Origin: Pseudochrobactrum sp. sp1633
Lineage (GTDB): Bacteria > Pseudomonadota > Alphaproteobacteria > Rhizobiales > Rhizobiaceae
DNA: 64,000 nucleotides
Direction of reading: 5' to 3'
Assembly: GCF_030376605.1 (NCBI RefSeq)
Contig: NZ_JARRAE010000002.1
Span: 248,001-312,000, forward strand
Shown here: piece by piece, positions 9,563 through 18,401 of the stretch
Layout: every line of letters starts with the position of its first letter
Position numbering within the stretch: position 1 is the stretch's first letter
Translations under genes and position numbers: made by a program
Notes under the pieces: generated by a model
Database searches by the model: none
What the model saw: only the letters and a program-made list of their open reading frames with translations
What the model was told of the DNA's origin: nothing

Positions 9563-10188
9563 TCGAAGAGAAGGCTATCCGCATTACCCGCCGTGGTTTG
9601 GAGCGGCGGGAACAGATCAGAAAAATTGCCGGTACATTGTTTCTGGAGCACGGCTATGAAGGTGTCTCCGTTGACGAAATTATGCGGCAGGCGGGTGGCT
9701 CCAAGACCAATCTCTACAATCATTTCGGAGATAAAGAAGGCCTGTTTATGGCTGTTATCTCGCAGATGAGTGAAACCTTTACACGAGACATTAAAGATCT
9801 CGATGTCTCTGCACTGCCTTTGAAAGAGGGGCTGGAGAGACTGGGGCGCCAGTTGCTGCTCGTACTGATGGAAGAGCACCATGTGGCCTTTCAGCGGCTG
9901 GTCATTGCGGAATCCGGACGGTTTCCGGCCATTGCCAAAACATGGTTTGAAAAAGGCCCGCAGATGGCACGGCATTATCTTTCCAAAGCGATTATTCCGC
10001 ATATTGAGAGCGGGTTTTTGCGGCAGGGTGATCCGGAAATAATGGCGCGCCATTTCCACGATATGATTGTGGAAAATCTGCTTAGTCTAGCACTGCTCGG
10101 GCAGGTGATTGATGAGGCGGTGCAGCACAAAGCCGTCGAAGATGCATTGCAGACATTATTGTGCGGCTGGGCTGCACGACCGGACTAA
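9559..10188 (+). CDS. TetR/AcrR-family transcriptional regulator
   Basis: Regulator of 209 residues. The N-terminal DNA-binding domain covers about residues 15-65, with the helix-turn-helix VSVDEIMRQAGGSKTNLYNHF. It is followed by an all-helical ligand-binding domain containing the usual TetR_C-type stretch (MEEHHVAFQRLVIAESGRFP). It is translationally coupled to the EamA exporter gene (4-nt overlap). The likely job is to repress this two-gene operon until a ligand of the exporter appears. Confidence 0.9.
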   Translation: MIEEKAIRITRRGLERREQIRKIAGTLFLEHGYEGVSVDEIMRQAGGSKTNLYNHFGDKEGLFMAVISQMSETFTRDIKDLDVSALPLKEGLERLGRQLLLVLMEEHHVAFQRLVIAESGRFPAIAKTWFEKGPQMARHYLSKAIIPHIESGFLRQGDPEIMARHFHDMIVENLLSLALLGQVIDEAVQHKAVEDALQTLLCGWAARPD

Positions 10189-10244
10189 AGCATGAATGCC
10201 GGAAACAAGCTTGTTTAACGTGATTGTTTAAACGGAGGAAAATC

Positions 10245-10667
10245 ATGAACCCGTCTTGGATTTATCAAATCTTATCGATGCCTGTTGTTCAGTTGCTGGC
10301 ACGTATTCTGCTCACCATGACATTCTGGTTGAGCGGCGTTGCCAAACTGTTCGACTTTCCCTCCGCCGTTGCGGAAATGACGGCCAACAATCTGCCCGCA
10401 CCGGCATTGTTTGCAGCTATAACGATTGCCGTTCAACTGGTTGGCTCTGCTTTGGTGATCTGGGGCGGTTCGCTGGTATGGCTCGGCGCGGGTGCCTTGG
10501 GTGTTTTTACCGCCATGACTATTCCGGTCTCTCACGCTTTCTGGCGGGCAGAGGGCATGGAAGCGGTTGCCAAAATGCATGTTGCCGTCGAGCATATGTC
10601 GGTTATCGGCGGCTTGATCATTGTTGCAGTTTTGCATGCTGTCGTGCCGCATCTGCGGCGTAAATAG
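10245..10667 (+). CDS. DoxX-family membrane protein
   Basis: Small inner-membrane protein of 140 residues with four predicted helices (about 15-33, 50-70, 75-95 and 112-132). The DoxX pattern RILLTMTFWLSGVAKLFDFP lies near the N terminus. The start is ATG 10245, preceded by GGAGG; an in-frame TTG at 10224 is less likely. DoxX-like proteins are linked to thiol or redox stress in some bacteria but have no single agreed function. It is followed at ten nt by a convergent regulator gene. Confidence 0.85.
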   Translation: MNPSWIYQILSMPVVQLLARILLTMTFWLSGVAKLFDFPSAVAEMTANNLPAPALFAAITIAVQLVGSALVIWGGSLVWLGAGALGVFTAMTIPVSHAFWRAEGMEAVAKMHVAVEHMSVIGGLIIVAVLHAVVPHLRRK

Positions 10668-10676
10668 CGGCGTGCA

Positions 10677-11036
10677 TTATTCAGGCTGGTTCGATTGCAG
10701 CCAGTTGAGGTCATCGCTCAGCGCTTGTGCAAGGGTGCTTTCCATATGACGAAAGCGGCGGATCAGCTCCTCGCCAAATGGTGTAAGAACCGCACCGCCG
10801 CCTTGTTTTCCACCGCGCTGAGAGTTGACCGAAGGCTCAGAAAACATGGAGTTCAGCGCATCGACCAGCTGCCATGCACGGCGATAGGACATATCCATCG
10901 CGCGTCCCGCTGCCGAGATGGAGCCGGTATCGCGGATATGTTCAAGAAGCTCTATTTTCCCGCGCCCCAGACGCGCATTTTCCGGAAAATCAATGCGCAG
11001 TACCGGCTTCAGCAGTGTGTTTTTATGTGATGCCAT
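10677..11036 (-). CDS. ModE-type winged-helix regulator lacking the molybdate-binding domain
   Basis: Protein of 119 residues that aligns with the N-terminal DNA-binding domain of ModE: GRGKIELLEHIRDTGSISAAGRAMDMSYRRAW (about 23-54), then the wing region with RGGKQGGGAVLTPFGEELI. It stops where ModE continues into its two molybdate-binding TOBE domains, so it probably does not sense molybdate itself. Stand-alone versions are common in alphaproteobacteria. No molybdate transport genes lie nearby. Confidence 0.8.
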   Translation of the reverse strand: MASHKNTLLKPVLRIDFPENARLGRGKIELLEHIRDTGSISAAGRAMDMSYRRAWQLVDALNSMFSEPSVNSQRGGKQGGGAVLTPFGEELIRRFRHMESTLAQALSDDLNWLQSNQPE

Positions 11037-11076
11037 TGTTTCCCCCTTGTCTTGAAAATAACGATACGCAGATTTT

Positions 11077-11631
11077 TTAAAATGTCGGCGGTGTGCAGGC
11101 GCTGATCACATCACAGGCAATCGGCCCGACGCAGCGGAACCTATGCGGCCTGCGACTTTCAAAATAATAACCGTCGCCTGGTCCGAGAATGCGCCGCTCG
11201 CTGTCCACTGTCACTTCAAGGCGGCCTGCAATGATTATGCCACCTTCTTCGCCTTCATGCACCAAGGGGACTTTGCCTGTATCCGCACCCGGTTCATAGC
11301 GCTCTTTCAATATTTGCAAGGCGCGGCCGAACAGATTGTCGCCCAGCTGCCGGTAGGAAATTTTCCCCTTGCCGATCTCAACCAGTTCTTCTGATTGATA
11401 AAATGCTTTTTGCGGGGCATCCGGTTGCAAGGCAAAAAACTCAGACATGCCGATGGGAAGACCATCAAGAATACGTTTTAAAGCGCCAACAGAAGGGTTG
11501 GTCTGATTGGCTTCGATCAGTGAAATCGTGGCATTGGTGACACCAGTGCGTTTTGCCAGCTCGCGCTGGGACAGTCCGGATTTTTCACGGATAAAGCGCA
11601 ACCGGCCGCCAATATCAATCTCACTGGTCAT
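11077..11631 (-). CDS. XRE-family regulator with C-terminal cupin domain (PuuR-like)
   Basis: Protein of 184 residues. The N-terminal helix-turn-helix (about 8-62) contains LSQRELAKRTGVTNATISLIE, and the C-terminal cupin (about 105-180) contains HEGEEGGIIIAGRLEVTVDSE. This architecture and length match the PuuR group, which controls polyamine and amino-acid catabolism. I chose ATG 11631; a longer reading from 11700 would translate through the palindrome at 11656-11673, which looks like an operator. The gene is divergent from the transaminase gene at 11779, its likely target. Confidence 0.86.
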   Translation of the reverse strand: MTSEIDIGGRLRFIREKSGLSQRELAKRTGVTNATISLIEANQTNPSVGALKRILDGLPIGMSEFFALQPDAPQKAFYQSEELVEIGKGKISYRQLGDNLFGRALQILKERYEPGADTGKVPLVHEGEEGGIIIAGRLEVTVDSERRILGPGDGYYFESRRPHRFRCVGPIACDVISACTPPTF

Positions 11632-11655
11632 CGGGCTGAATTTCCCTGTTATTCT

Positions 11656-11673
11656 TGTTAAATATATTAAACA
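11656..11673. promoter_or_regulatory. Candidate operator between the XRE-cupin regulator and the transaminase
   Basis: An 18-nt near-perfect palindrome, TGTTAAATATATTAAACA (16 of 18 positions symmetrical), lies 24 nt upstream of the regulator start and about 105 nt upstream of the transaminase start. It is the strongest dyad in this divergent intergenic region and is a natural candidate for autoregulation and control of the transaminase. Confidence 0.5.
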
Positions 11674-11778
11674 TTTTATCTCTGTATTCAAATAAATCAA
11701 TTGGCTGGACGCAAGCAGAAATAGACTTGTTTCGCTCTGCGAAGCATGGCCAACTCATCCTTAATGAGGAGTGAGACA

Positions 11779-13110
11779 ATGGCTGATCTGACCAATACCC
11801 CTAAGCTTGATAATTTCTGGATGCCTTTTACAGCGAACCGTCAGTTTAAGACGGCGCCGCGCATGCTGGCTGCTGCTGATGGCATGTATTACACCGATGT
11901 TGACGGTAATTCTGTGCTGGATGGCACGGCAGGCCTGTGGTGCGTGAACGCCGGTCATGGCCGCAAGCAGATAGCCAGCGCCGTCGAAAAGCAGCTCTCA
12001 ACAATGGATTTCGCCCCCACATTCCAGATGGGGCACAATATTGCTTTCGATTTTGCCACCCGCCTTGGTGATATTGCACCACGCGGTGACGGCAAAATTC
12101 TCGACCGCGTTTTCTTCACCGGTTCCGGTTCTGAATCCGTTGATACTGCGTTGAAAATCGCGATTGCCTATCAGCGTGCGATTGGTCAGGGCACACGTAC
12201 TCGTGTGATCGGTCGTGAGCGCGGTTATCATGGTGTGGGCTTTGGCGGTATTTCCGTTGGTGGTCTGGTCAATAACCGCCGCGTATTCCCGCTTCTGCCG
12301 GGGGCTGATCACCTGCGTCATACCAATGATCTTGAGAAAAATGCTTTCAGCAAAGGCCAGCCGGAACATGGTGCCGAGCTGGCGGATGATCTGGAGCGTA
12401 TGGTTGCCCTGCATGGCGCGGAAACCATTGCCGCTGTGATCGTGGAGCCGCTGGCCGGTTCCACCGGTGTGCTGGTGCCGCCAAAAGGCTATCTGGAACG
12501 CCTTGCAGCCATTGCCAAAAAACACGGCATTTTGCTGATCTTTGATGAAGTGATCACCGGATTTGGCCGCCTCGGTTCACCATTTGCGTCAGATCATTTT
12601 GGTGTAACACCGGATCTGATCACCACCGCAAAAGGCCTGACCAACGGTGCTATTCCGATGGGCGCGGTTTTTGCCAGCCGTCAGGTCTATGACGGGCTGA
12701 TGCACGGACCGGAAAATGCGATTGAGCTGTTCCACGGCTATACCTATTCCGGTCATCCTGCGGCCTGTGCTGCGGGTATTGCAACGCTGGATATCTATGC
12801 GGAAGAGGGATTGCTCACCCGTGCGGCAGAACTGGCGGATGACTGGCAGGAAGCAATGCATTCGCTGAAACCTGCGAAAAATGTCATTGATATCCGCACC
12901 CTTGGCTTGGTTGCCGGTATTGAACTGTCCTCCCGAGACGGTGCTGTTGGTGCGCGCGCTTATGATGTGTTCACCGATTGCTTTAAGAAAGGCCTGCTGA
13001 TCCGCGTGACCGGTGATGTGATTGCATTGTCGCCGCCGCTGATCGTCAGTAAGGAAGAGATTGGCAAGATCGTCTCCATCCTTGGTGATGCGATCAACCG
13101 CGCTGCCTGA
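11779..13110 (+). CDS. Omega-amino-acid (beta-alanine):pyruvate transaminase
   Basis: Class III PLP-dependent aminotransferase of 443 residues that moves the amino group of beta-alanine or another omega-amine to pyruvate. The N-terminal LDNFWMPFTANRQFK and WCVNAGHG are typical of this subgroup. The cofactor aspartate is in LLIFDEVITGFGRLG and the Schiff-base lysine is K285 (TTAKGLTNGAIPMG). I start it at ATG 11779, behind GAGGAGTGAG, rather than the in-frame ATG at 11746. It is followed by a strong terminator and divergently paired with a PuuR-like regulator, which fits a role in polyamine or beta-alanine use. Confidence 0.9.
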   Translation: MADLTNTPKLDNFWMPFTANRQFKTAPRMLAAADGMYYTDVDGNSVLDGTAGLWCVNAGHGRKQIASAVEKQLSTMDFAPTFQMGHNIAFDFATRLGDIAPRGDGKILDRVFFTGSGSESVDTALKIAIAYQRAIGQGTRTRVIGRERGYHGVGFGGISVGGLVNNRRVFPLLPGADHLRHTNDLEKNAFSKGQPEHGAELADDLERMVALHGAETIAAVIVEPLAGSTGVLVPPKGYLERLAAIAKKHGILLIFDEVITGFGRLGSPFASDHFGVTPDLITTAKGLTNGAIPMGAVFASRQVYDGLMHGPENAIELFHGYTYSGHPAACAAGIATLDIYAEEGLLTRAAELADDWQEAMHSLKPAKNVIDIRTLGLVAGIELSSRDGAVGARAYDVFTDCFKKGLLIRVTGDVIALSPPLIVSKEEIGKIVSILGDAINRAA

Positions 13111-13120
13111 TGCAAAAACT

Positions 13121-13158
13121 AAAAAGCCCCGCGCAGAGCCTTCTGCGCGGGGCTTTTT
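13121..13158 (+). terminator. Rho-independent terminator after the transaminase gene
   Basis: A 17-bp perfect stem with a short loop, AAAAAGCCCCGCGCAGA pairing with its complement, ends in a T run. It starts ten nt after the transaminase stop and, being flanked by A and T runs, can serve both this gene and the convergent gene at 13175. Confidence 0.92.
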
Positions 13159-13174
13159 CTTTATTCAGAAAGAT

Positions 13175-14245
13175 TTATTTGGCGCTTTCCGTCTGCGGAG
13201 CTTCCTGCCATTTGTCCCAGCCGGTCAGAATTGTCTGGGCATAGGTTTTGCCAATGCGATAGGCATTAGTGGTTGCCAGTTTAAAGCCGCCGGATTCTGA
13301 TTTCAGTGATTCCAGAGCGTCCTGATCTTCACCCTGACGGTCAAAATTAGAGGCGGTGCGCAGCAGGGCAATACGGTCAAAATCAAGCTTGCCTGCTTCA
13401 GACGCACGTTTCAGCGCGGTCAGCGTTGCATTGTCTTCCATCTGCGAGGTGCAATAGGTGCCTTTGCCATCGGTCAGCAGTTCAACCCATTTTTCCATGA
13501 AGCCGGCGATTTTGGCACCGTGCCAGTAGGTGTCGCTGGACAGCGTATCGCACATGCTGATAATCGGTGCGCCGGTTGCAATATCGCCCTTGTAGTGTTT
13601 GCGATAAGCTTTTGCGCCGTCACCATCCAGCAGTTCTACATCCTTGGTCACACTGAAAGCATAATCGGTGAGTTTGGCATTCAGGGCATAAACTTCTGTA
13701 CCAGCTGACCATTTGGCTTTTTCAGTCGGGTTGCTGGCACCAAGCGCGAAAGAGCCTGTTTCCCATGTATCCGGCACTTCGCTCTGGTCGATGCGGTGGT
13801 TCAGGTCTGCATCAACGGCAAATTTTGCCCAATGACCGGAACCGAGTGTGCCGTGTTTCGGATCAACACCGGCAATACCGGCAATCAGAAAATAGGTTTT
13901 GGAGAGATCGAATTTTTCGCTGAGAGCAACAGCAGAAACCGAGCTTGCCGCATTGGCAAAGCCCATCGCCGTTGTCATATGGCACAGACCTTCGTCGGTG
14001 CAGTCAACATCAGGATATTCAGGGTTCAGTCCGGCAACTTTGATCTTCTGCGTGAATTTTTCACCTTCTGACCAAGGCTTGGCTTCCTGACCGAACATGG
14101 TGATGACCATGACTTTCGGTGCAATTTTAGCGGCGTCCTGCGCCAATGCGGGCGCGGTCAGAGCAGTTGAGATTGTAAGGGCAGCGAGAGCAGAGGCAGG
14201 GAGAATGAGAGAGCGCAATCTGGAATACCTTTGATGATATGACAC
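13175..14245 (-). CDS. Purine nucleoside permease (NUP family) periplasmic protein
   Basis: Exported protein of 356 residues of the NUP family, named after yeast purine nucleoside permease although it is a soluble fold related to nucleoside phosphorylases. An export signal covers about 1-35 (ending TAPALAQD). Family blocks visible are VMVITMFGQEAKPW, NPEYPDVDCTDEGLCHMTTAMG, YFLIAGIAGVDPKHGTLGS and LRTASNFDRQ. The start is GTG at 14245-14243. No transporter genes adjoin it. The role in nucleoside binding or uptake comes from the family, not from this sequence. Confidence 0.85.
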   Translation of the reverse strand: MSYHQRYSRLRSLILPASALAALTISTALTAPALAQDAAKIAPKVMVITMFGQEAKPWSEGEKFTQKIKVAGLNPEYPDVDCTDEGLCHMTTAMGFANAASSVSAVALSEKFDLSKTYFLIAGIAGVDPKHGTLGSGHWAKFAVDADLNHRIDQSEVPDTWETGSFALGASNPTEKAKWSAGTEVYALNAKLTDYAFSVTKDVELLDGDGAKAYRKHYKGDIATGAPIISMCDTLSSDTYWHGAKIAGFMEKWVELLTDGKGTYCTSQMEDNATLTALKRASEAGKLDFDRIALLRTASNFDRQGEDQDALESLKSESGGFKLATTNAYRIGKTYAQTILTGWDKWQEAPQTESAK

Positions 14246-14396
14246 GGGTCAGTTTCAACAGGTACAGTACAAAGCATTGCGAGATCATTGGGCGATCAGG
14301 CTCTGCCGGTTGCACTGGCTGATTAGAAACTGATCTTGCGCTTTCTACGTCATCTGCGCAGATAAGAAAACAGCAAATTCAAATAAGAGTAAACAG

Positions 14397-14420
14397 GCCG
14401 GAAAGCTGATTATTTCCGGC
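14397..14420 (-). terminator. Stem-loop after the TonB-dependent receptor gene
   Basis: GCCGGAAA (14397-14404) pairs perfectly with TTTCCGGC (14413-14420) around an 8-nt loop, beginning ten nt past the receptor stop codon. No strong T run follows on the minus strand, so it is a weak or factor-assisted terminator. Confidence 0.55.
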
Positions 14421-14429
14421 TTGTTCATT

Positions 14430-17216
14430 TTAGAATTTGGCTGTCAGGCTGGCGCGGAATGTCCGCCCCGGTGAAGGCATCAGACCGAGCGTCAGCGCAT
14501 CCATATAATAAACATCGGTGAGGTTATCGATGTTGAAATCGAACGTCGTATCCTCGTTGATTTTGTAACTCGCAAAGATATCCACCAATGTGTATTGGCC
14601 CCACTCAATACCGGCAGTATAGCCGCCGCTGGTGGCATTGCCGAGCTCCGTGGCGCGTGTGCCGGTATAGGTCACACGGCTGCCTACTGTCAGAGCTTCA
14701 TCAAGCCAGCGGATGCCCAAGGTAACAGAGCCGGATTTCTTAGGCGGCAGATGCATTTGTGCATAACCGCTTGGCACGCCGCCACCGAAACATGCCGGAC
14801 GCAAGGTGCCGCTGGTTTGTTCTGTGGTGCAAAATTCTGTGCCGGTATAATAGATGCCGGAAGCCTCACCGAAGAAGCGGCCATTGTCATAGCGGGCTGA
14901 AATTTCATAACCTTTGAACTTGGCATAATCCAGATTACGCATGGTCGTCGAGCCGATATTCTCACCCGGTTTGTTCTCAATGGTGCGGGTCAGATAATGA
15001 TTAATATGGTTGTTGAAATAAGCGACTTTGAAACGCAACTCATCGCCGCCGTCAAACACGCTGTCCAGTTTCAGGTTGGAGCCGAATTCCCAGTTTTTGG
15101 CATGTTCCGGTTTGAGCGTCAGCAGAGGTGAAGCGTCGAACGACCAGCCCGATGTTGTCTCAAACAGGTTCGGTGCGCGGATCGCTTCTGCATAACGGGC
15201 GTAGAATTGCAGCCCGTCCAGCGGTTCAATCGTCACCGCAGCAATCGGGGCAAAACCGGAGCTCTTTTCCTCATTGTTCAGATAATAGGCATCTGCCGGA
15301 TTTTTCGTCGGAATACGGGTCAGGGCATTATCGTAGCTATGGGTTTTCGTATAACGCAGCGTGCCGTCAAATTTCAGCCAGTCGAGCGGTTTCCACTCAC
15401 CGGAAATAAAACCGCTGGTCTCTTTGCGCCAGCCGTCACGGGCATTGAGTGTACCGCCGTCCGGTGTATTGGGACGATCTTTCGACGGCGCCAGCGTTTC
15501 ATAAGTGTAAGAGCCACCGTAATTCAGTGTCACATCACCCCAGCGCGTATCGAAGAGCGTCTCATTGGAAAGGTCAAAACCGGTACGCTTGGCCACATCC
15601 GAATAGCCCTGCGTGTAGTCATCGCCGAAAAATTCATAAGGCGTGCGGATATCGGTTTCGGTTTTGGTGTGCCAGAGATTTGCGGTGAGATTGATCAGAT
15701 CATTATTATCCGGCTTCCAGTTATAGCGCGCGGTATAGGTGTCGACATCCACATCACTGAGCGGCGCCTGTACTGCGCCTTCACCGCGAATGATGACAGA
15801 GGGCATCAACTCACCGAATTTGCTCTGATATTTCATATAGCCGAGATCAAGCGTGTGCCCGCCCTCAAACATGAACTTACCCTTGAGCAGATAGGAGGTG
15901 TTGTCCTGAGAGGTGTTGAGCACTTCTTCACCGGCGCGATAACGGTTCAGCCCGTCAAGAGCAAAGGAAGTCGTTTCCGTCCATGTATCCGGCCGTCCGC
16001 CGCGACCGGGGCGCACAACACGTCTGACGGTCTTTTTAATCTCCGGTGTTTCACCGCGTGTTCCTGCATGATAATTGCCGGTCTTGCGACGGGAATAGGC
16101 GGCAACGAGTTCAAAATTCTCCCAGCGCTTGGCAAAGGCAACGCTGCCGGAACCGGAACTTGGTTCCAGTAAGGCAGGGCGGTCAAAACCGGTTTTACTG
16201 CCATAACTGCTCAGATCCATTTTTGCGATATCATCCGGTATCGGCTGGATCGTGCAGTTTGTATTGCAGCCGGTGATATAGGATTTGCTGACGCCGTAGA
16301 GACCGCCGGTTGTGCCTGCCGGCGGCGGGGATGAGGTGTTGCTCATCAGGCTACCGCGCACCCGCCAGCCCATATCCTGACCGTCTTTGATAATGTCATT
16401 GGCTGTGAGTGTGCGCATAACGGCGACACCACCGGTAGCGCCAACGCCATATACACCGGCAGAGGGACCTTTGACGATTTCCACGCCGCCGATCATATCG
16501 GGATCAACATAGTTGCGCGACGCCACGCCGGAATAGCCGCGATAGACGGTATTTTGCTGCTGGGCGCCGTCAATGACCACCGGAACACGGCCAAAGCCCT
16601 GCATGCCGCGAATATTGATATCAATCGCGCCACTGTTGCGGTTGTCACCGGTCATGATACCGGCCTGACCTTTGAGAAAGTCGCCGGTGGATGTACCGCG
16701 AAAAAGCTCGATTTTTTCCTGCGACAGATAGGTGGATGAGCTGGGGCTGGAATAGGTGGCATCAGCCGCAGCAACTGTGCTGTTTCCGGCAATGGTGATT
16801 GTATTGAGGGCGATTGTACCTTCCGGCACAGCCCCCGTATTCCCTGTTGCTGCCGGTGCATTGAGCGTGACAGATGTCGGCGAGGTGAAATGATAGCTGA
16901 TGCCGCTGCCTGAAAGCAGCTGGCTGAGGGCAGCTTCCGCAGACATGGTACCTTTGACGCCGCCGGTGGAAAGCCCGCGGGTTATGGAAGCGTCATAGAC
17001 CAGACGAATGCGTGATGTGTCAGCAAAACGGTTAAGCGCCGCGCTGAGATTACCGGATGCAATTGCATAGCTGAAACTGGCACTTTGCTGCGCTGCAACC
17101 GGAGCAAGCCCGTACAGAAGTGTACCGCCGGACAAAGTGGCAATGGCTGCCGAGTTCAGCAGTAAAGCTGTCAGAAAATGTGAAGGGCGCAAACCGGTAT
17201 TTATCCGCGTAGTCAT
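14430..17216 (-). CDS. TonB-dependent outer-membrane receptor with STN signalling domain (heme/hemoprotein type)
   Basis: Outer-membrane transporter of 928 residues. Export signal about 1-42; STN/secretin-like periplasmic signalling domain about 50-115 (FSYAIASGNLSAALNRFADT); plug domain from about 155 (INIRGMQGFGRVPVVIDG, VEIVKGPSAGVYG); then a C-terminal beta barrel ending in aromatic-type FRASLTAKF. The barrel block with IRAPNLFE followed by LKPEHAKNWEFG is the kind seen in heme/hemoglobin/transferrin receptors, so heme or a hemoprotein is the best guess; a siderophore is possible. I start at ATG 17216; an in-frame TTG at 17246 is less likely. It lies third after sigma and anti-sigma genes, the classic surface-signalling order. 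Confidence 0.87.
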   Translation of the reverse strand: MTTRINTGLRPSHFLTALLLNSAAIATLSGGTLLYGLAPVAAQQSASFSYAIASGNLSAALNRFADTSRIRLVYDASITRGLSTGGVKGTMSAEAALSQLLSGSGISYHFTSPTSVTLNAPAATGNTGAVPEGTIALNTITIAGNSTVAAADATYSSPSSSTYLSQEKIELFRGTSTGDFLKGQAGIMTGDNRNSGAIDINIRGMQGFGRVPVVIDGAQQQNTVYRGYSGVASRNYVDPDMIGGVEIVKGPSAGVYGVGATGGVAVMRTLTANDIIKDGQDMGWRVRGSLMSNTSSPPPAGTTGGLYGVSKSYITGCNTNCTIQPIPDDIAKMDLSSYGSKTGFDRPALLEPSSGSGSVAFAKRWENFELVAAYSRRKTGNYHAGTRGETPEIKKTVRRVVRPGRGGRPDTWTETTSFALDGLNRYRAGEEVLNTSQDNTSYLLKGKFMFEGGHTLDLGYMKYQSKFGELMPSVIIRGEGAVQAPLSDVDVDTYTARYNWKPDNNDLINLTANLWHTKTETDIRTPYEFFGDDYTQGYSDVAKRTGFDLSNETLFDTRWGDVTLNYGGSYTYETLAPSKDRPNTPDGGTLNARDGWRKETSGFISGEWKPLDWLKFDGTLRYTKTHSYDNALTRIPTKNPADAYYLNNEEKSSGFAPIAAVTIEPLDGLQFYARYAEAIRAPNLFETTSGWSFDASPLLTLKPEHAKNWEFGSNLKLDSVFDGGDELRFKVAYFNNHINHYLTRTIENKPGENIGSTTMRNLDYAKFKGYEISARYDNGRFFGEASGIYYTGTEFCTTEQTSGTLRPACFGGGVPSGYAQMHLPPKKSGSVTLGIRWLDEALTVGSRVTYTGTRATELGNATSGGYTAGIEWGQYTLVDIFASYKINEDTTFDFNIDNLTDVYYMDALTLGLMPSPGRTFRASLTAKF

Positions 17217-17330
17217 AGTGTCAAATTCCGCTGTAAATCTGTGCAACAGGCACTTTCATAGCGGTAGACGAGCGAATGCTTTAAAACCGGATATAAATAA
17301 TCATATTTTTGCAAAAATATTTTATTGCAC

Positions 17331-18302
17331 TCAGCGATGCAGCAAAATCAGATAATTGCTGAGCCGTGTGGAGCTGATATTCAGTGCATTTTCCAGATCA
17401 TTGATAACCGCTGATGTATTTTTTGTATCAAACACGCCGCTCACACGCTGGTCACGAATTTCCGGATCGGTGATGCGGATCAGCCCCGCATGATAGCGGT
17501 TGAGCTCGTCAATCACCTCACCAAGCGGACGATCTGTGACAATCAGTTTGCCGCGCCGCCATGCGGTTGCGCTATCGGCATCAACGGTGTTGATGTCAGA
17601 GATTGAACTACGGGTAAAATGTGCTGTCTGGTCCGGATTGAGGACTGTTGCAGGTGCATTCTCTGCACTGCCTTTGATCTCTACCTTGCTTTCAAGCACA
17701 GTCACTTCTGTGCTTAACACTTGCTGACGCACGGCATAGATTGTGCCCAGAGCCGTGGCTTCTCCCTCGTTCGTCTCGACGCGAAACGGACGATTTTTAT
17801 CGGTAGCCACTTTGAACAGCGCTTCGCCTTTCAACAGGCGTATTCTGCGCTCCTGTGGCGTGTAGAGAACTTCGAGTGCGGTCGCAGTGTTCAGTTCGGC
17901 GATTGAACCGTCCGGCAATGTGATGCGCTCGCTTTGGCCTTTGGCGGTGTAAATATCCGCCTGCATACGGGTCGGTACATCGTAAATATAAAGGCCTGAA
18001 AGCGAGAGCGCTGCGATTAATCCTGCGGCGGCAACCGACTGCCAGCGCATGAAAACAGAACGGGACTGATGTGCAGTTTTTGCAGAGAGCGGAATAACAT
18101 TATCCTGTAGGGCCGGTTTTGGCAGTCGTGCAGTCTCATACCAGATGCCGGACACCTCATGATAGACAGCACGGTGCCTTGCGCTGGCGGCAAGCCAGTC
18201 GTCAAATGCATGCTGATCTGCCTCAGAAAGCGCATTGTCTTCCTGTCGGGCAAACCACAGAGCCGCTTGCTCAAGGATATGATGCTCTGTTTCTGTTGTC
18301 AT
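17331..18302 (-). CDS. FecR-type anti-sigma/sigma regulator
   Basis: Inner-membrane protein of 323 residues that relays the receptor signal to the sigma factor. The N-terminal cytoplasmic domain (FecR_N, about 5-80) has EQAALWFARQEDNALSEAD and FDDWLAASARHRAVYHEV. One membrane helix lies near 103-122. The periplasmic FecR domain contains the conserved RPFRVETNEGEATALGTIYAVR. ATG 18302 is used, since an upstream in-frame TTG (18377) only adds an unrelated tail. It lies 99 nt after the sigma gene and 114 nt before the receptor gene, all on one strand. Confidence 0.88.
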   Translation of the reverse strand: MTTETEHHILEQAALWFARQEDNALSEADQHAFDDWLAASARHRAVYHEVSGIWYETARLPKPALQDNVIPLSAKTAHQSRSVFMRWQSVAAAGLIAALSLSGLYIYDVPTRMQADIYTAKGQSERITLPDGSIAELNTATALEVLYTPQERRIRLLKGEALFKVATDKNRPFRVETNEGEATALGTIYAVRQQVLSTEVTVLESKVEIKGSAENAPATVLNPDQTAHFTRSSISDINTVDADSATAWRRGKLIVTDRPLGEVIDELNRYHAGLIRITDPEIRDQRVSGVFDTKNTSAVINDLENALNISSTRLSNYLILLHR

Positions 18303-18401
18303 GAAATGCTCTGTCTGGTTCCCTGTATTGGCGGTATCTATATGCTTCCTACTTATTAAGACGAATGAGAGTCGCAAGTTCTCTGCTTTTTTGTAAAATA
18401 A

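Noticed and set aside
11632-11700. Longer N terminus for the XRE-cupin regulator starting at 11700
   Set aside because: The extra 23 residues precede the conserved domain, are not typical of PuuR-like proteins, and would be encoded by the palindromic operator candidate.
15207-16172. Plus-strand open frame of 321 codons inside the TonB-dependent receptor gene
   Set aside because: It is antisense to the barrel-coding region; the translation shows no family features.
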